NCBI GenBank assembly: GCA_963924555.1 | Contig: OZ004584.1 | Location: 6,633,001 to 6,697,000 of the forward strand | Source of the DNA: Crambe crambe | Lineage: Eukaryota; Porifera; Demospongiae; Poecilosclerida; Crambeidae | Reading direction: 5' to 3' | DNA length: 64,000 bases | Part shown: positions 44,011-55,752 of the stretch, piece by piece | Layout: every line of letters begins with the position of its first letter | How positions within the stretch are numbered: the first letter of the stretch is position 1 | The notes under the pieces: model-generated | Told to the model about the DNA's origin: nothing | What the model saw: the letters and a program-made list of their open reading frames with translations, nothing else | The model's database searches: none | Position numbers and translations under genes: made by a program

Positions 44011-44966
44011 CTACATGTATCCACAACACTTGACATATTCTGCGCAGTCATTCTCAGTGATCATGTCAAATGCCATTGTAAGCAACAATCTTGGTTCACT
44101 GAATGCTTGAAATAATTGATCATTTTCCTTCATGATTGTTTTAACTTTGCTGAACACTTGTTCCGCTGGGTTCAAATCAGGTGAGTAGGGCGGTAAAAAT
44201 CGAAGCAAAGCCCTTGTCTGAATTATCAATTCGGCAATTTCATCCACATGATGTATGGACGCATTGTCCATAACAACAATGGAATTAGGATTGTAACCAT
44301 TGAATTGTAAAATGGGTACCAGTGAGTCTTTAACAAAGGTTGCAAATATTTCTCCATTAACAGAGCCTTCAATAAGAACAACATCCTGCACTCCTTTTAC
44401 TGTTACAGCAGTAATAGCTGAATATCTTTTTCCTCGAGTCAGTAGTCTACAATCAACAGGAGGCATTCCCCTGAGTGTGTAGGCAAAGTTTCGCATGCTA
44501 TTACGCCGATCACAGCTACTTTCATCAATCCAGATAATCATTGAGGGATCAAATACTGATATCTCAGCCATAAAATGTGCTCGCAGTTCATCTGACGAAT
44601 TGCCACATGTCGAATCACTCTTCTGCAACATCCCATGATCTTCAGTGTTCTACAAATTGTGGATGCACTTACAAAGATTCCAAACAGATCATATAGCTTG
44701 TCTTGTATTTCGTGTAGATAAATTCCAGTGTTCTCGAGTATAATCCTGAGCAAAATAAGCTGTTCGAATTCCCCTAGAAACAGTTGAGGCCCATGGCGTT
44801 GAGTTTTAAGTTTGACATCACCTACCCGGTGAAAGAGATTCAAATACCGCCTAACAGAGCGTTCTGAGACGCACATTTGCTCTGAGATAATTGATGGTGA
44901 CAGCTTGTGAACAATGCTAAGCCAAACGATTCTCCACCTTAAGTCGATAGAGTAAGGAACTGGCAT
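44011..44966 (-). pseudogene. Tc1/mariner-IS630-like transposase, one frameshift
   Basis: The N-terminal part (44966 to about 44590) has paired helix-turn-helix features (I-I-S-E-Q-M-C-V-S-E-R-S-V-R-R-Y). The C-terminal part (about 44590-44011) has the catalytic triad: I-D-E-S-S, V-V-M-D-N-A-S-I-H-H and L-P-P-Y-S-P-D-L-N-P-A-E, with 34 residues between the second Asp and the Glu. The two halves are in different frames, overlapping around 44588. One missing base explains it. Apart from that it is complete, so inactivation looks recent. Confidence 0.88.
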
Positions 44967-45628
44967 TGTCTCTTAGTCTGGCGTAGTCGACCCTTTACCT
45001 TCCTTTTCTTGGGGGCGGGGGGGAAGGAGAAAACGAGCTAGCGCATCCAGATCGCTTGGATCATCATGTGATATAGCCATAAACTTGGGTTCTAAAATCA
45101 TGCGCTTTTTGGAGCCTACCCCTAGCCCTTGCTTTTCTATGGGATCAAGATCGACTCGATAAGCCCTTGATGGGATCGATCGTGGCTGTAGCTAGCTGTT
45201 TCGAGTGAGATGAGAAGTTATCAGCAGGCGGATCAATCGACTTATACGGCATTACGAGGCTAGGGCTTCTGCAAGGGAGCGAGCAGTGTATAGGACGTAC
45301 CATAGATAATAGAGCACTCCGCAATGATTGTCCTGAGAAATATCCGTATACATCCGTATTCGCGGGCGTTTCATATCCACGGAGTGCTCTATTATCTATG
45401 GATGTACTGTTGTCACTTGATCCCCACCTCTTAGACTCTCCAAGAATTCCCCTTTCTCTAACTACTGCTGTTCGCGTAAATTACTTGCGCACGATTTATG
45501 ATTGCCATGATGTAATGTTCAAAAATGATGTAATGACACAAGTCGTGTATGCTAGAGTCACCAAACCCTTTCTCCTTCCCCCAAGAAAAGGAAGGTAAAG
45601 GGTCGGCTACGCCAGACTAATTGTCTCT
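44965..45628. mobile_element. MITE with 9-bp target duplication (Mutator-like)
   Basis: Inverted ends TAGTCTGGCGTAG...CGACCCTTTACCTTCC (44974 inward, 45619 inward) extend about 60 bp. ATTGTCTCT flanks both sides (44965-44973 and 45620-45628). A 9-bp duplication is typical of Mutator-like elements. The left duplication overlaps the transposase ATG at 44964-44966. No open frame was seen. Confidence 0.85.
45299..45403. repeat. Short inverted repeat inside the MITE
   Basis: CCATAGATAATAGAGCACTC and its complement bracket about 60 bp. Possibly a further nested tiny element. Confidence 0.7.
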
Positions 45629-45732
45629 CCGGCTCCCCTAGCTAGATTTTGAATTTTAGAGGGTGAAAATTGTGCATGCGTGCCATCTCATTGTGATGTT
45701 GCCGGCCAACCAACTTAAAAACCGCTGACCTA

Positions 45733-45984
45733 CAGAGGTTTTAGGGAATCTTGCAAAATGCTGAGTGTGCATTCTCGCGCATGCTCAATTTTTGAGCCTC
45801 GAAAATCTCACCGGAGATGGTAAATAGCATGCTAATAGGTTAGAACTATACTAGAACAGTCACTAGCTAGCTCTTCAAAGCTTACTTCTCTAAAGTCCTG
45901 AACAAATCTGAGCACAATTTCAAAAATTCAAGCAGTGCGCATGCGTAGTAGTCCGAGGCCTGACGACCAATTTTTAAACCTCTG
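45733..45984. mobile_element. Candidate small MITE with CAGAGGTTT ends
   Basis: CAGAGGTTTTAGGG at the left is matched by AATTTTTAAACCTCTG at the right. The CAG(A)GG ends suggest hAT affinity, but no 8-bp duplication was found. Confidence 0.5.
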
Positions 45985-46536
45985 TATATCTATTTTAGCT
46001 ACTGTACTGCGCTGCGCATGTGCACGGAGCTAGCGATATCACGCTTGACAATAATTATCAGTAATGTAACTCAACGACAAAAACTAATAAAATACAACTC
46101 AGCATTAGTATAGTAGAGTTAAGTTCATAACTACTGCAGTATCTTTGTTAGTGCATAGAACACCACCATCAAAAAATAATCACCTAAAGAAAAAGATTAA
46201 TACAATAGCTAATTATTATTATATATGCTTCCATTATAAATGTAGTTACAGTGAAACCTCTGAATAATGGACACACTTGCACCTTTCATCCTTTATAAAA
46301 AGGTTATCCTAGAGATTAGATTAGCTAGCTAATATTTTGAGTGTAGCTAGCTTACAAAGGTATAATCTCTTTAGCAGAGGTTCCACTGTATTATGAAGCA
46401 TGCATGATAAGTAGCTATATGCTATATCTAGCATTACTGACCCTCGGTGTGTGAAGAAGGAAGAGCAGCTAGCTACTATAGCTATGCACAACCAGATCCT
46501 CTATAGAGTCTACAAGTAGCTACGTATCTAAATTAC

Positions 46537-47251
46537 CAGCAAGTGATTCCACTTTGGAAGAAACTAGCCCTGGACCAGCTGTAGTCAAGTCAGACATTTT
46601 AGAGGTAATGGGAACATTACCTGGAAAGAAAATAATTGTACTGCATTGTACATATCACTAGTTATAGCTGCAATCATTAATATGTAACTATGAAGCAAAG
46701 TTGGTTGTTGCTGACTTAGCAACCATACCTTCTTTGATAGTTATTATAGCTCTTTCACTTGAAAATACTTCATCATTCCTTCTAGTGAAGCACTGAAACA
46801 CTGTTCCATTGACTTCATGTGCACAATACACATTAAGCTGGAAGAGATTTGGATCACCAGGACTGATGTGGCGTGGATAACTTGGTGCTCTTAATGGTTC
46901 ATCATTAATTAGCCATCCAATGATGGTTGTTCCATTTGGTCGACATGGAATGTGGACCGTGGTATTAACAGATACTGTCATATTTCGAGGGGTTTCGATG
47001 AAGATAGTTCCAGGTTTTCCTGTCACAGCTATCATAACAGTAAAAGGATAATGCATGACTGCCACCTATAGCTCCATATAGCTATAGCCAAATATTGGCT
47101 AAAGCCTGGCAGATATGTTGCTATATATGTACAATGTGTTTTTAATAATTATGGTAACTATTTTTAGCTAACCAGAATTATTGATGATGATGGTTAGTAG
47201 CACAATCGTACCAATACCAGTTTTTCTTAGCAACTTTCCAATCTGAGTCAT
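46537..47251 (-). CDS. 5' part of a different Ig-domain gene
   Basis: Exons: signal 47173-47251 (G-T-I-V-L-L-T-I-I-I), Ig 46729-47028, Ser/Thr-rich stalk 46537-46620, all phase 1 and in frame. The Ig domain (F-I-E-T-P-R-N-M-T-V-S-V-N; I-G-W-L-I-N-D; V-F-Q-C-F-T-R-R) is unlike the R-series Ig, with no Cys-Gly start and no I-Q-G end, and its donor is a canonical GAAG|GTATGG. No FN3, membrane or tail exons were found downstream to 45990, where transposons begin. Either a short secreted or partial gene, or the 3' end was lost to the insertions. The function is unknown. Confidence 0.6.
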
Positions 47252-49431
47252 TTTGCAAGATGAAACAGATGATGCTCATTGATAAAAGTGAACAGGATAA
47301 CAATAGCCGCAAAAAACTATGGAAAGAAAGGTAGAGAGGAAAAAAGTAATCATCGTCACAGAGGAGGAACCAGAAGAGGCTAGGGTAGCTAAGAGGGAAT
47401 AGTTAATTGTGATTAGCTTATGAGATTATATAGCTATAGCTAGTGTTTCATGGGTGAACCATATCGACAAAGTTCATCAGAGATCATAATTATTGCTGCT
47501 GCCACACATGCAGTACCAGAGGAGGTCACTATGGTATAGGATTCATTATTTATTATAGTTATTTGGACATTCATAGCATTATGAATAGCAGCTAAAGAGA
47601 GTCTTTGCTCTCCCCCACATCCTTGTCTCTAGCTATAGCTTACAGCTAAATCTCCATCAATAATCTTTCCTTGTAGTAATTTTGTGCAACTGTAAAGTGC
47701 TATAGTTATATGAGGATAAAAGAATCCTCAGGTCATGACTCATTGTTAAGTAATAAATGAAGGTGATGTATAGGGATAACTAGCTAAAGCTAGTGTCAAC
47801 TGGTTGGAAAAACAAAAACAAAGATGAAGTCACATAGTAACAGCACCCAAAATCTTGGTAACTTGACAGCTAGCTATACACAAGCATGATGAAATAACCA
47901 AATTTTGAGTGTGGAGAGTTAGCTCACTGAAATATGTTTCAATTAGCTACGAGTGAGTTAAAAGGTGATGACAAAACAACAACAACAAAACAAACAAACA
48001 AAACAAAACAAAACAAAAGCTGCATGGCTGTATTAATATGTACGTATGCATGCCTCATTTTATTATGAAAACAATGCTACTGCTGCACTAACTAGCTATA
48101 GGTGATATGAGGCTGTATTTTAGGCCATCCCTGTAGCTATATGTAGCTCTATGTAAAAAATTTTTTTTGCACTTATAGCTAATAGCTAATCCCTTTGTTG
48201 CATTAGCTATGATATAGCTATATATACCTGTTAAGCCTACGTATATAGAGTCAGAGAATGGGTTTAGGTTTTGGAATTTAGCAGACTTGAACTGTGTTTG
48301 AGCAGCAGCCTGGTAGAGGACAAAGTTTCTTACTGACAGAATGAACCAGCTATATCCAACTAGCTGTATAAGGGCATTGGCATGCAAATAATGACAGATT
48401 ATTATAGCTAGCTATGAATGTATTTTTATGAAAAAACAAACTGAAAAAATGACAAAATGCGTATATAGCTACATAGCCACTGCAGTGAGGTTGTTTCTAA
48501 AGATTAAAACACACTATGAATTATCTGCTAAGCTAAACTTTGGGTTGCTTTGAATAGCAGCCATGGAAGTATAGCTATATGTTTTACAATCTATTATTCA
48601 TAGTTAATGAATCAAAAAAAAAATGATGCAATAATAGAAGTATTAGCTATATCACTATGAATTAATCACTAGAAAGGTCATGCATCCACATAGCTAATTA
48701 TGCATGACTGTGAGTGTCTCTCTAATAACCGTTCCTCTATTACCCTGACATGGTAGCAATATCTATCTATCTAACTATCTACGTATCTATATACGTATAT
48801 AAACTGCATGATCTACTAGACATGACATGACATATAGTTCTGTGTGAAATGAACAGTGTATTACGAGGCATACGTTAGGTTCATAACTAGATCAGCTATA
48901 TATCAAAATGAGGTAGCTACCAAGCTATATAGATGGAACTATACCCTAACTCTGTCCATGCAGTGGCCCTATAGCTATAAAATGCTTGGATACATGCATG
49001 TACGTATACAAGCACAGAGCTTGGCTAGCTATAGCTATACACATCAAAAGGGTTAGCTAAAGGCTCGAGTACAGTTCAGATGATTGAATCATTCAGATCA
49101 AGCAAGTACATAGCTACATGATTTGGAAGCAAAAAAATATCTCAAAGCTGGAGTTATGCTGAGAAGTCTTGATTGGCTAGTGCAGCCTAGCTATTATGTT
49201 TTAGAGACATTGGGTATAGTTAGCTACTCCTTGGACTTCATTGTGTATGAACACCAATAGTGTCTCCTCAGATAGATTGAAAGGTAAATACGTATATATG
49301 CATGAACTTGATCCACTGAAAAATCACACTCTGAGCATTATGAACATCAAAATTCATTGTAAACTTGACAAGATTTAACGAGCTATTAGAAATAGTATTC
49401 ATAGGTTAAGTATATTCATGTTTACCTGTGT

Positions 49432-49455
49432 TGTACTGTGTATATACACAGTACA
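49432..49455. repeat. 24-bp perfect palindrome
   Basis: TGTACTGTGTAT is followed at once by its exact complement. Flanking TTTACCTG and GGTAAAC extend the hairpin after a small bulge. Confidence 0.85.
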
Positions 49456-49689
49456 GGTAAACTTAGGTAAACAGGTACATAGAGGTAAATATAGGTAGCT
49501 ACATGAACATGAGTACACACAAGATAATTTAATGTGGTAAACATAGTCTGGGTTTATCGTGTGTCTCATCTGTCTCTAGCTAAATACTTAATACTATACT
49601 GAGCATGTGTAGACTATACTGACACAGATGTTATTTGGTATACAGTATGGCCACCTATTCTTATAAACATCTTCCTACACCCATGTTTA

Positions 49690-49880
49690 TTGGTCCCATG
49701 ACTGTTCTGCTTGTTGGTTCCATGGGTTCCATAGGTACATGGGTTCCATTAGTTGCACCCCACTGGTTCTGTAGGTTCAATGGATTGGTTCCAGTGATTT
49801 CACGGATTTGACAAATTACGTATGCCATTGCATGGCTCTATGGGTTCCACATGGTTCTGTGGGATTGTAGGTTTCATGAG
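49690..49880. repeat. Degenerate GGTTCC(A/T) repeat
   Basis: Many irregularly spaced copies of GGTTCCATGGGT and variants, forming an old minisatellite. Confidence 0.7.
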
Positions 49881-50197
49881 GTGTTTTTTGTATGGTTCCA
49901 TGGCATGACATACATGCACATAATTTACCCAAGCTGCAGAAATAGAAATATAGAATTGGGCAATAATCATAATTATTATGCAGGCTAATTGGTATTATGA
50001 ATAACATAATAATATTGTTAGTTAATCTCATTATCATTAATTTATATGTGTCATTTTCTCTTTGACTGGTAGTATGCTGCAATTGGTGCATGGTTGAAGG
50101 TACACTTGGTTCTCCTGATAGATTCACAATATCATGCTGAAAAGTGATATTTTATTATTATAGCTACTATATACTTTTCTGAGATTATAGCAAATCT

Positions 50198-50329
50198 TAG
50201 CCTCATTCCCAGGCTTTCCTCTCTCACTCATCGAAGAAAAAGGTAAAGTATACCACGTGAAGTACTGCGTGGTACTTTAATGAGTCTCAGAGACTGCCAT
50301 TGAGAGTGGAAGGCCTGGGAACGAGGCTA
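50198..50329. mobile_element. GCCTCG foldback MITE, copy 1
   Basis: Inverted ends GCCTC(A/G)TTCCCAGGC(C)TT and AAGGCCTGGGAACGAGGC, flanked by TA on both sides. Same family as 54777-54884. TA targets suggest mobilisation by a Tc1/mariner-type transposase. Confidence 0.8.
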
Positions 50330-50334
50330 AGCAC

Positions 50335-50455
50335 ATCTAACACACTGGACCATTGAATCATTGCATCCAGCACTGCAGTATAGATGAAGAACAACTCTAT
50401 CTATCATATTTCCATCCACTCCATCTCTTAAAGTGGCATTTTAGTGAATTAACTA
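50335..50455 (-). pseudogene. Ig exon relic, R4 type
   Basis: Matches the R4 Ig exon (about 15730-15840) including the G-C-A-C-T-G-C-A-G-T-A-T-A-G region, then joins sequence like the R6 promoter region (23205-23250). A chimeric remnant with no open product. Confidence 0.6.
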
Positions 50456-50569
50456 CAGTAGGCAACTTGCTTTTACCGAAATTAGTTAGTAGAAGAGCAA
50501 TTCGTTTAGAGTTTAGCTAGTTCATACCCTGCACGTGCGCGTGCAACATTAACTGCTTACTCACATGCG

Positions 50570-51330
50570 CAGTTGACAGTCCGTTTGAAGTGAAACTCAA
50601 GACTTCAAGACATGTGACATTGCTTTCAATTTCATTTTCAAGATTTGTTTGCAAACTCACTCCAATGGGAACAATCTTATATCATGTAAAAATAATCAGA
50701 ACTGGTGGTAGCTACAGGGTGTATTCAAACATCTCCCTCCTTCATAGCTATAATTAGCTATAGATTGCTCTGTGTTGGCATAGTTTAAACTTTGAGGGAA
50801 CTACGTCATATAGCTCAGTATGATATCACTGTGAGAGGAACGTGAGAGGGTTTCTCTATAGATTAATCAATCATCATGAGTAATAAGAGCTATACCTCAC
50901 TACTCAAAATATATAGCTGGGTGAAGCTTGTGGTACGGGGTCATCTTGAGTATATGCATGCAAGCTATGCAAGTAGCTAGATCCATTCCCCAAATAGCTA
51001 GCTATAAAAGCAACCATGAGTGTATACATACCTAATAATAACGACAACACGTTTCAACAAGACATTTCATGAAGCTTATTCAATCTCAAAGTCAAAACTC
51101 TTTCAGTATGTACAAAAACATGTTTCACCAATAGTTGATGAAAAAATAATAGCTAGCTACTTTGCTTCAATCTCCAAGTTATCCATCACTGGGTTAGGTG
51201 GGTCATCAGTGGGTATCTTATCTTGCATGGGTTATGGGACAAGGTGTAGAGAAAAAATTGACAATATCTCATGAATCAGATCTTAGAGCTACACAGCAAC
51301 AACAATAACAAGCAGAAAGATAAAGGCCAT
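50570..51330 (-). pseudogene. Class B receptor debris, second copy
   Basis: About 50575-50690 is a Death-exon relic and about 50770-50960 a tail-exon relic, in the same order as 26160-26640. No frame stays open. Confidence 0.6.
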
Positions 51331-51874
51331 CTTTATAATTTTATACCTACAGTATACAGATTATTATGATACTATACGTAGCTAGCACTACAAAGAAAAT
51401 ATTGTAATAGCTAATTATTAGTATAACAAAGTTATGCATGTTCCATGTATTTCAGGTGACTTGATCAAATGATCATTCAGGTTCCCAGAACATAGATAAC
51501 AGTCATTGGAAAGCCATGCATGCATGACTAACTCAGTTTGTTTTGTATTTCATGGTTTAGTTTTCTATACCAATAATCATCCCAAATAGTAGGTATTGCT
51601 AGATAATAATAGCTACCGCAAACATTGATGTTGACTGAGTGCTATTTGTGAATTTATAGCTCTTTCTCCAATCCCTAAAGCAAAAATCATGGCAGCTAGC
51701 TATAAAGTTATCTAAGGATATTTCAAAGTGCAGTCTACACATTCAATTTCATATTTCTGCACAAACATTTTGCTACGCTAATTTGATTACAAACCAAAAT
51801 TAATTATATACAGTATATATATATAACAGTCAGCTTTGTATAATTTTGTATATAGCTATGTAAACAGGTCATTG

Positions 51875-52622
51875 TTAGTCACATGAAAAATATTTTCTGG
51901 ATAAATAATTAGCCACTTCGTATTCTTCCATATTTTTCAAGGCATCGGTAATATCAGCCAGATTATGAGAGTTAATGGTGAAAAATAATTCAACTGTGGC
52001 TTCCAAGCATGCTTCATTAGTGTCATCTTTGGAGAATTTAGGAATATTATCTGCAACAATTCCTAATTTAGTGGCAAACTCCCTCCACTTGCGAGCAATT
52101 GGTGAAAGATCATTCAACAGGTTAACAACAGAAATTCTTGCACTATTTTGATCCATTTCTAGTTAGCTACACTATAATTTCAAACCTGGTTTCAGTTGAA
52201 TAATTGATGTTGTGTTCTCCTCCAATGGAATCATGAATACATCATTGGGTGTGGTTATTTCAGTTGGTGTTGAAAGAGTGATCTCCCCAATGTCTTCATA
52301 GGGATGATCAGGCTAGAAGTACAGAGAATAATAATTAGCCAGCTCTCTAGCTTGTAGCTACCTCATCATTTTTGATCACAGCATATGCACTATTCTGATG
52401 TGTATTTATCTCAGTAGCTGATGGTGCAGGTAAATCATGCTGACTGGCTGGAAATTCAGTAGACCTCTGTATAGGAGTATTAGCAACAACATTATTAACG
52501 ACAACAAAAACTGCATAGATTCAACCCATTAACTACCTTTCCTTTCCTTTTGTAATGGAACCAAAGGCAGAGACATAATGATGCACTTGATAGCAGCAGA
52601 ATAACCACTGTGATGCTCCATA
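51875..52622 (-). pseudogene. R10: truncated class B receptor (tail and Death only)
   Basis: Exons: second membrane exon 52537 to about 52622, tyrosine exon 52362-52466, tail 52186-52312, Death 51875-52158. All are close to R7/R12 and in frame: S-A-Y-A-V-I, H-P-Y-E-D-I and the full Death domain. Homology stops inside the membrane exon (about 52622) and no ectodomain exons follow, so the gene has lost its 5' half. It could still be transcribed as a cytosolic Death protein if a new start exists; none is evident. Confidence 0.75.
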
Positions 52623-53336
52623 TTATTATGAGTAGATCTGTAGCTGCATCCATAACTGTTTTCATTCATTTAACAATTGGCGGGAAGTCGATCAGCCAAT
52701 TCTCTATAATTAGCTGAACTTGAAAAGGTTTGGTAATACACTACAGGAGCTACTCCCCCAAAGCAGCATATACGTCCTCCATTAGCTACTGCACTATAAT
52801 CTGAAGCTGTAGGGATTCAATTTGTTGGCTGGATATAGCTAACAATAGATTGATCCCATTTCCACCCTTCATCTCTACCCTTGTTTCCTTACTTTTTTGA
52901 GCAATTAATGGTCATCCCTAATCTGGAAACCTTCTTGCATATAAGGAAGACAATCATTTATGTGTGGGTGCAACATTAATGAAAGATAACATTGTGTCAC
53001 TGATATACGTACTAGATAGCCTTATAGTGTGCAGAACAGTATAATTAAAAAGGTTTTAGGGACTGAAAGTGAAAGGATGACATTAAAATAATGTGGGCAC
53101 CCACAATTTATGAATTCGAAATGTCCAGTTTTGCAATCTATTTCCTGCAGTAAAAAATCATTAACTGACCAATTGAAGTTATAGTGATACTGTTTTCAGG
53201 TGCTGGGAATTGGGGGGAGGGGAGTGTCATAGAGAATGCAAAAACTGCTTATTATTATAATATCAGGATAGATTTTGTATCCGTGAAAGATATCCACTAG
53301 CTAACTCCCACCCATTAAAGATTCTCACCATGTGTG
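52623..53336. other. Spacer between R10 and R11
   Basis: No gene was seen. From about 52930 it matches the R1 3' flank (2090-2508). Confidence 0.5.
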
Positions 53337-54489
53337 TTATTGTTGAGCTCTCAATGCTTCCTCTTCTCTTCCCTCAAATGGAACTACATTTGAGTAAAAT
53401 GTTGCATCAGGTCCAACTCTCGGAGTTAAAGGAGGAATCTCAGCATAAACTGGCTATAATAGATATATGAGAGACAAAGTTCTAAAAAAGTTCAGTTAGC
53501 TAATAGTCACCATCACCTCTACTTTACCAACATCTTTATGGACAGCATATGCACTGTTTTCTTGAATGTGTATTTCTGGGTCGTTTTGTCTGTCTTTGGC
53601 AGTGGTTATCACTTCTGAAGATCTCTTAGGCTATTAAGGATAAATGCTTAAAATGAACTTTCTTCTGAAATAGACCTTTGGATCAAAAAGGAAGACAATA
53701 AAAATCAGTGATTGTCGCTATGAGGCTACAATTTCAATGTTCTTCATCAATAGTATAGCCATGTACCTCTTCTCTTTGAGCATCCTTAAGCTTGATAACT
53801 GTGTATGCACTGTTTTCGTGAGTTCATATCTCAAGGTTTATTACTTCATCAGATGATTTTTGGCCATGTATAGAATTAAAGTGAGAGTGTTAGAATCCTC
53901 ATGATAGCTATTATGAGAGCAACTATCAATTTATGGCAATCACTAACTGTCTAAGGAAGTATTATAATAGTTACCACTCTTCACATGATGTAACCAATAT
54001 CAACAGCAAAATGTTGATAGCAGTAGAATGAATACAAGCATGCTCATCACTGTATGTAATAAATTAATAACAGTGAGAGACAAGATTTTGTATGTAATAA
54101 TATTTACCAACACCCACAGATACTGCAATTACCACATTCAAATACTCGAAAGAAGAAGAATCTACACATTAATGGTAAGTAAGTTACAATAGCACAACAG
54201 CTGCTTACCAACTGTTGAGAATTCTATTTGTGTTATCTTATTAGTTGGGTTACTTTCACTTGAGAAGTACATCACAAGAATAACATTAGATAAACTTCCA
54301 CCATCAGTTTCCACATAAACAGTGTAGTTGCTCACAGATACATTGAAACATCTGCTGCAATTATTCTCATCACTATTCAGAATGAGGTACTGCAACCGAT
54401 TCAAGTCAGTGGTAACTTGTGCTGGGAAGCTGCAGTGAGTGTTGTCATCATCGTAGTCAAAGTGAATAGTAAATTCATAAAGATGTTAC
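53337..54489 (-). pseudogene. R11: truncated class A receptor
   Basis: Exons: D3 54209-54489, membrane 54108-54161 and 53975-54049, tyrosine exons 53767 to about 53868 and 53517-53630, last exon 53337-53453. The D3 start lacks 8 bp relative to R4 (near 54476), shifting the frame after V-T-S. The first tyrosine exon has lost its 5' end with the splice acceptor. Linker, FN3 and Ig exons are absent, replaced by the 54505-54650 repeat. The tail still shows S-A-Y-T-V-I, S-A-Y-A-V-x and V-Y-A-E-I. Nearest relative is R1. Confidence 0.75.
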
Positions 54490-54504
54490 CTGAAATAATA
54501 ATAA

Positions 54505-54650
54505 CTCAACAGCAAAGCACAAATGAACTATCAGCTCAACATTTCTACAGCCTTTTGGGCAATAGGCTCAAGGCTTATCTAAGCACTAGGTGCTTTGAGG
54601 TAAGCCATACAGTTTTCTATGTATGCAGCTGCCTACCACTTGCACATAAA
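54505..54650. repeat. Interspersed repeat, reverse copy
   Basis: Reverse-complement match to the R7/R12 intron repeat (29400-29540). It abuts the break point of R11 and may have been involved in the truncation. Confidence 0.6.
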
Positions 54651-54776
54651 ACTCACATCAAAATCTTCTAAGGAATTGAAAGCACAAATGAATAGCTATC
54701 AGCATAGATATTAGACACGGAACAGGATTGGAAACTGCCTACGTCATGTGACGTCACTCCCATTAAGCTAATACAT

Positions 54777-54884
54777 TAGCCTCGTTCCCAGGCCTTCCTC
54801 TCCACCTCGCAAAATTATTTTTCTCGTTTTTCTTTCGCGTGTTTAATTTTGCGAGGTGGAGAGGAAGGCCTGGGAACGAGGCTA
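54777..54884. mobile_element. GCCTCG foldback MITE, copy 2
   Basis: A 104-bp almost perfect palindrome, GCCTCGTTCCCAGGCCTTCC to its complement, between TA dinucleotides, with a short AT-rich loop. Same ends as 50198-50329 with a different centre. Confidence 0.9.
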
Positions 54885-54964
54885 CAGTACAGCTAGCATG
54901 CACGTGCCAGATTATAATCATATGCGCGTACAATTATTTAGGGGCGGGGCTAGCAGTTGGCTAG

Positions 54965-55265
54965 TGATGTTCACTACCAATGCAGTGATGTTCACTGCAT
55001 AATTGATTCACTACCATGTAGTGAACTGAAAAATTAGTGACGATCACTACTAATGCAGTGAGCATGTAGTGAAGCAAGATTGTAGTGATCACTACTAATG
55101 CAGTGGTGTTCACTGCCACTGAAATGTAGTGAAATGTGCATGTAGTGATGCTCACTGCCACTGAAGTGTAGTTAGTGATCTTCACTGACACTGCAATGTA
55201 GTGAAGAATTAGTGATGATCACTTCTAGTCATGTAGTGAAGTTAGGTTGTAATGACAATCACTTC
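54965..55265. repeat. Degenerate tandem repeat of GTGA/TCAC words
   Basis: About ten irregular copies of a 25-40-bp unit built from TAGTGATGTTCACTGCC and ATGCAGTGA. Each unit is itself partly palindromic. The minus open frame here (repeated V-V-I-T) is a by-product. Confidence 0.8.
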
Positions 55266-55752
55266 CTCATGCAGTACTATGCAACTTTGTTCAGACAATG
55301 AACATAATTTCAAACAACATGGTACTTCAAACAAACAAATTTGGCCTGGTTAGTGCCATAAGACTTACAAACATGTAATGGGTGATGATCGCTAAATTGA
55401 TGATACTTGTACACTGCAATATTTGAACTATGAACCACTTCAAAAGCGTACTGTAGTCAACATACACATAACAAACAAACATTCAGCTGATGGTGTCTCA
55501 TAAATTTTCTTATCTCTTCCATATCTCCAAGTAGGCTAGATACCATGATTAAAGTGTCCATAAGTTCTTGATCACCGTCTTCTAGCAGTGTACGTTTAAT
55601 TGCATATAATACATGAATATTGCTGTTTATGCTCACGAGCACAGACTCTGCCATATTGGAGGTAGCTTCTGCTTCTCTTTCACCGATATTTAGCATGAAG
55701 ATAGCAAGATTATGAAAAAAAACTATCCCACTCCATCATATCATGTCATTGC

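Larger units (their letters stand above)
42880..45727. mobile_element. Composite DNA transposon with CAGCGG ends
   Basis: CAGCGGTTTTTAAG begins at 42880 and its exact complement ends at 45727, with partial matching further in. Between lie a broken forward gene (43003-43998), a Tc1/IS630-like transposase on the minus strand (44011-44966) and a 646-bp MITE. No matching target duplication was found, so the boundary call is provisional. Confidence 0.5.
47252..50196. other. Gene-poor AT-rich stretch
   Basis: No supported gene in about 2.9 kb. It contains a CAAAA-type run (about 47978-48017), a 24-base perfect palindrome (49432-49455) and a degenerate GGTTCCATGG-type repeat (about 49690-49880). 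Short open frames here have no family features. Confidence 0.6.

Noticed and set aside
48088-48387. Minus-strand 99-codon frame
   Set aside because: Rich in TAGCTA-derived codons, with no domain features and no splice context.
49816-50127. Minus-strand 103-codon frame
   Set aside because: Partly the translation of the GGTTCC repeat; not a gene.
55457-55696. Minus-strand 79-codon frame
   Set aside because: Reads like a soluble helical protein, but there are no splice sites, no recognised family and no supporting neighbour. Left uncalled.
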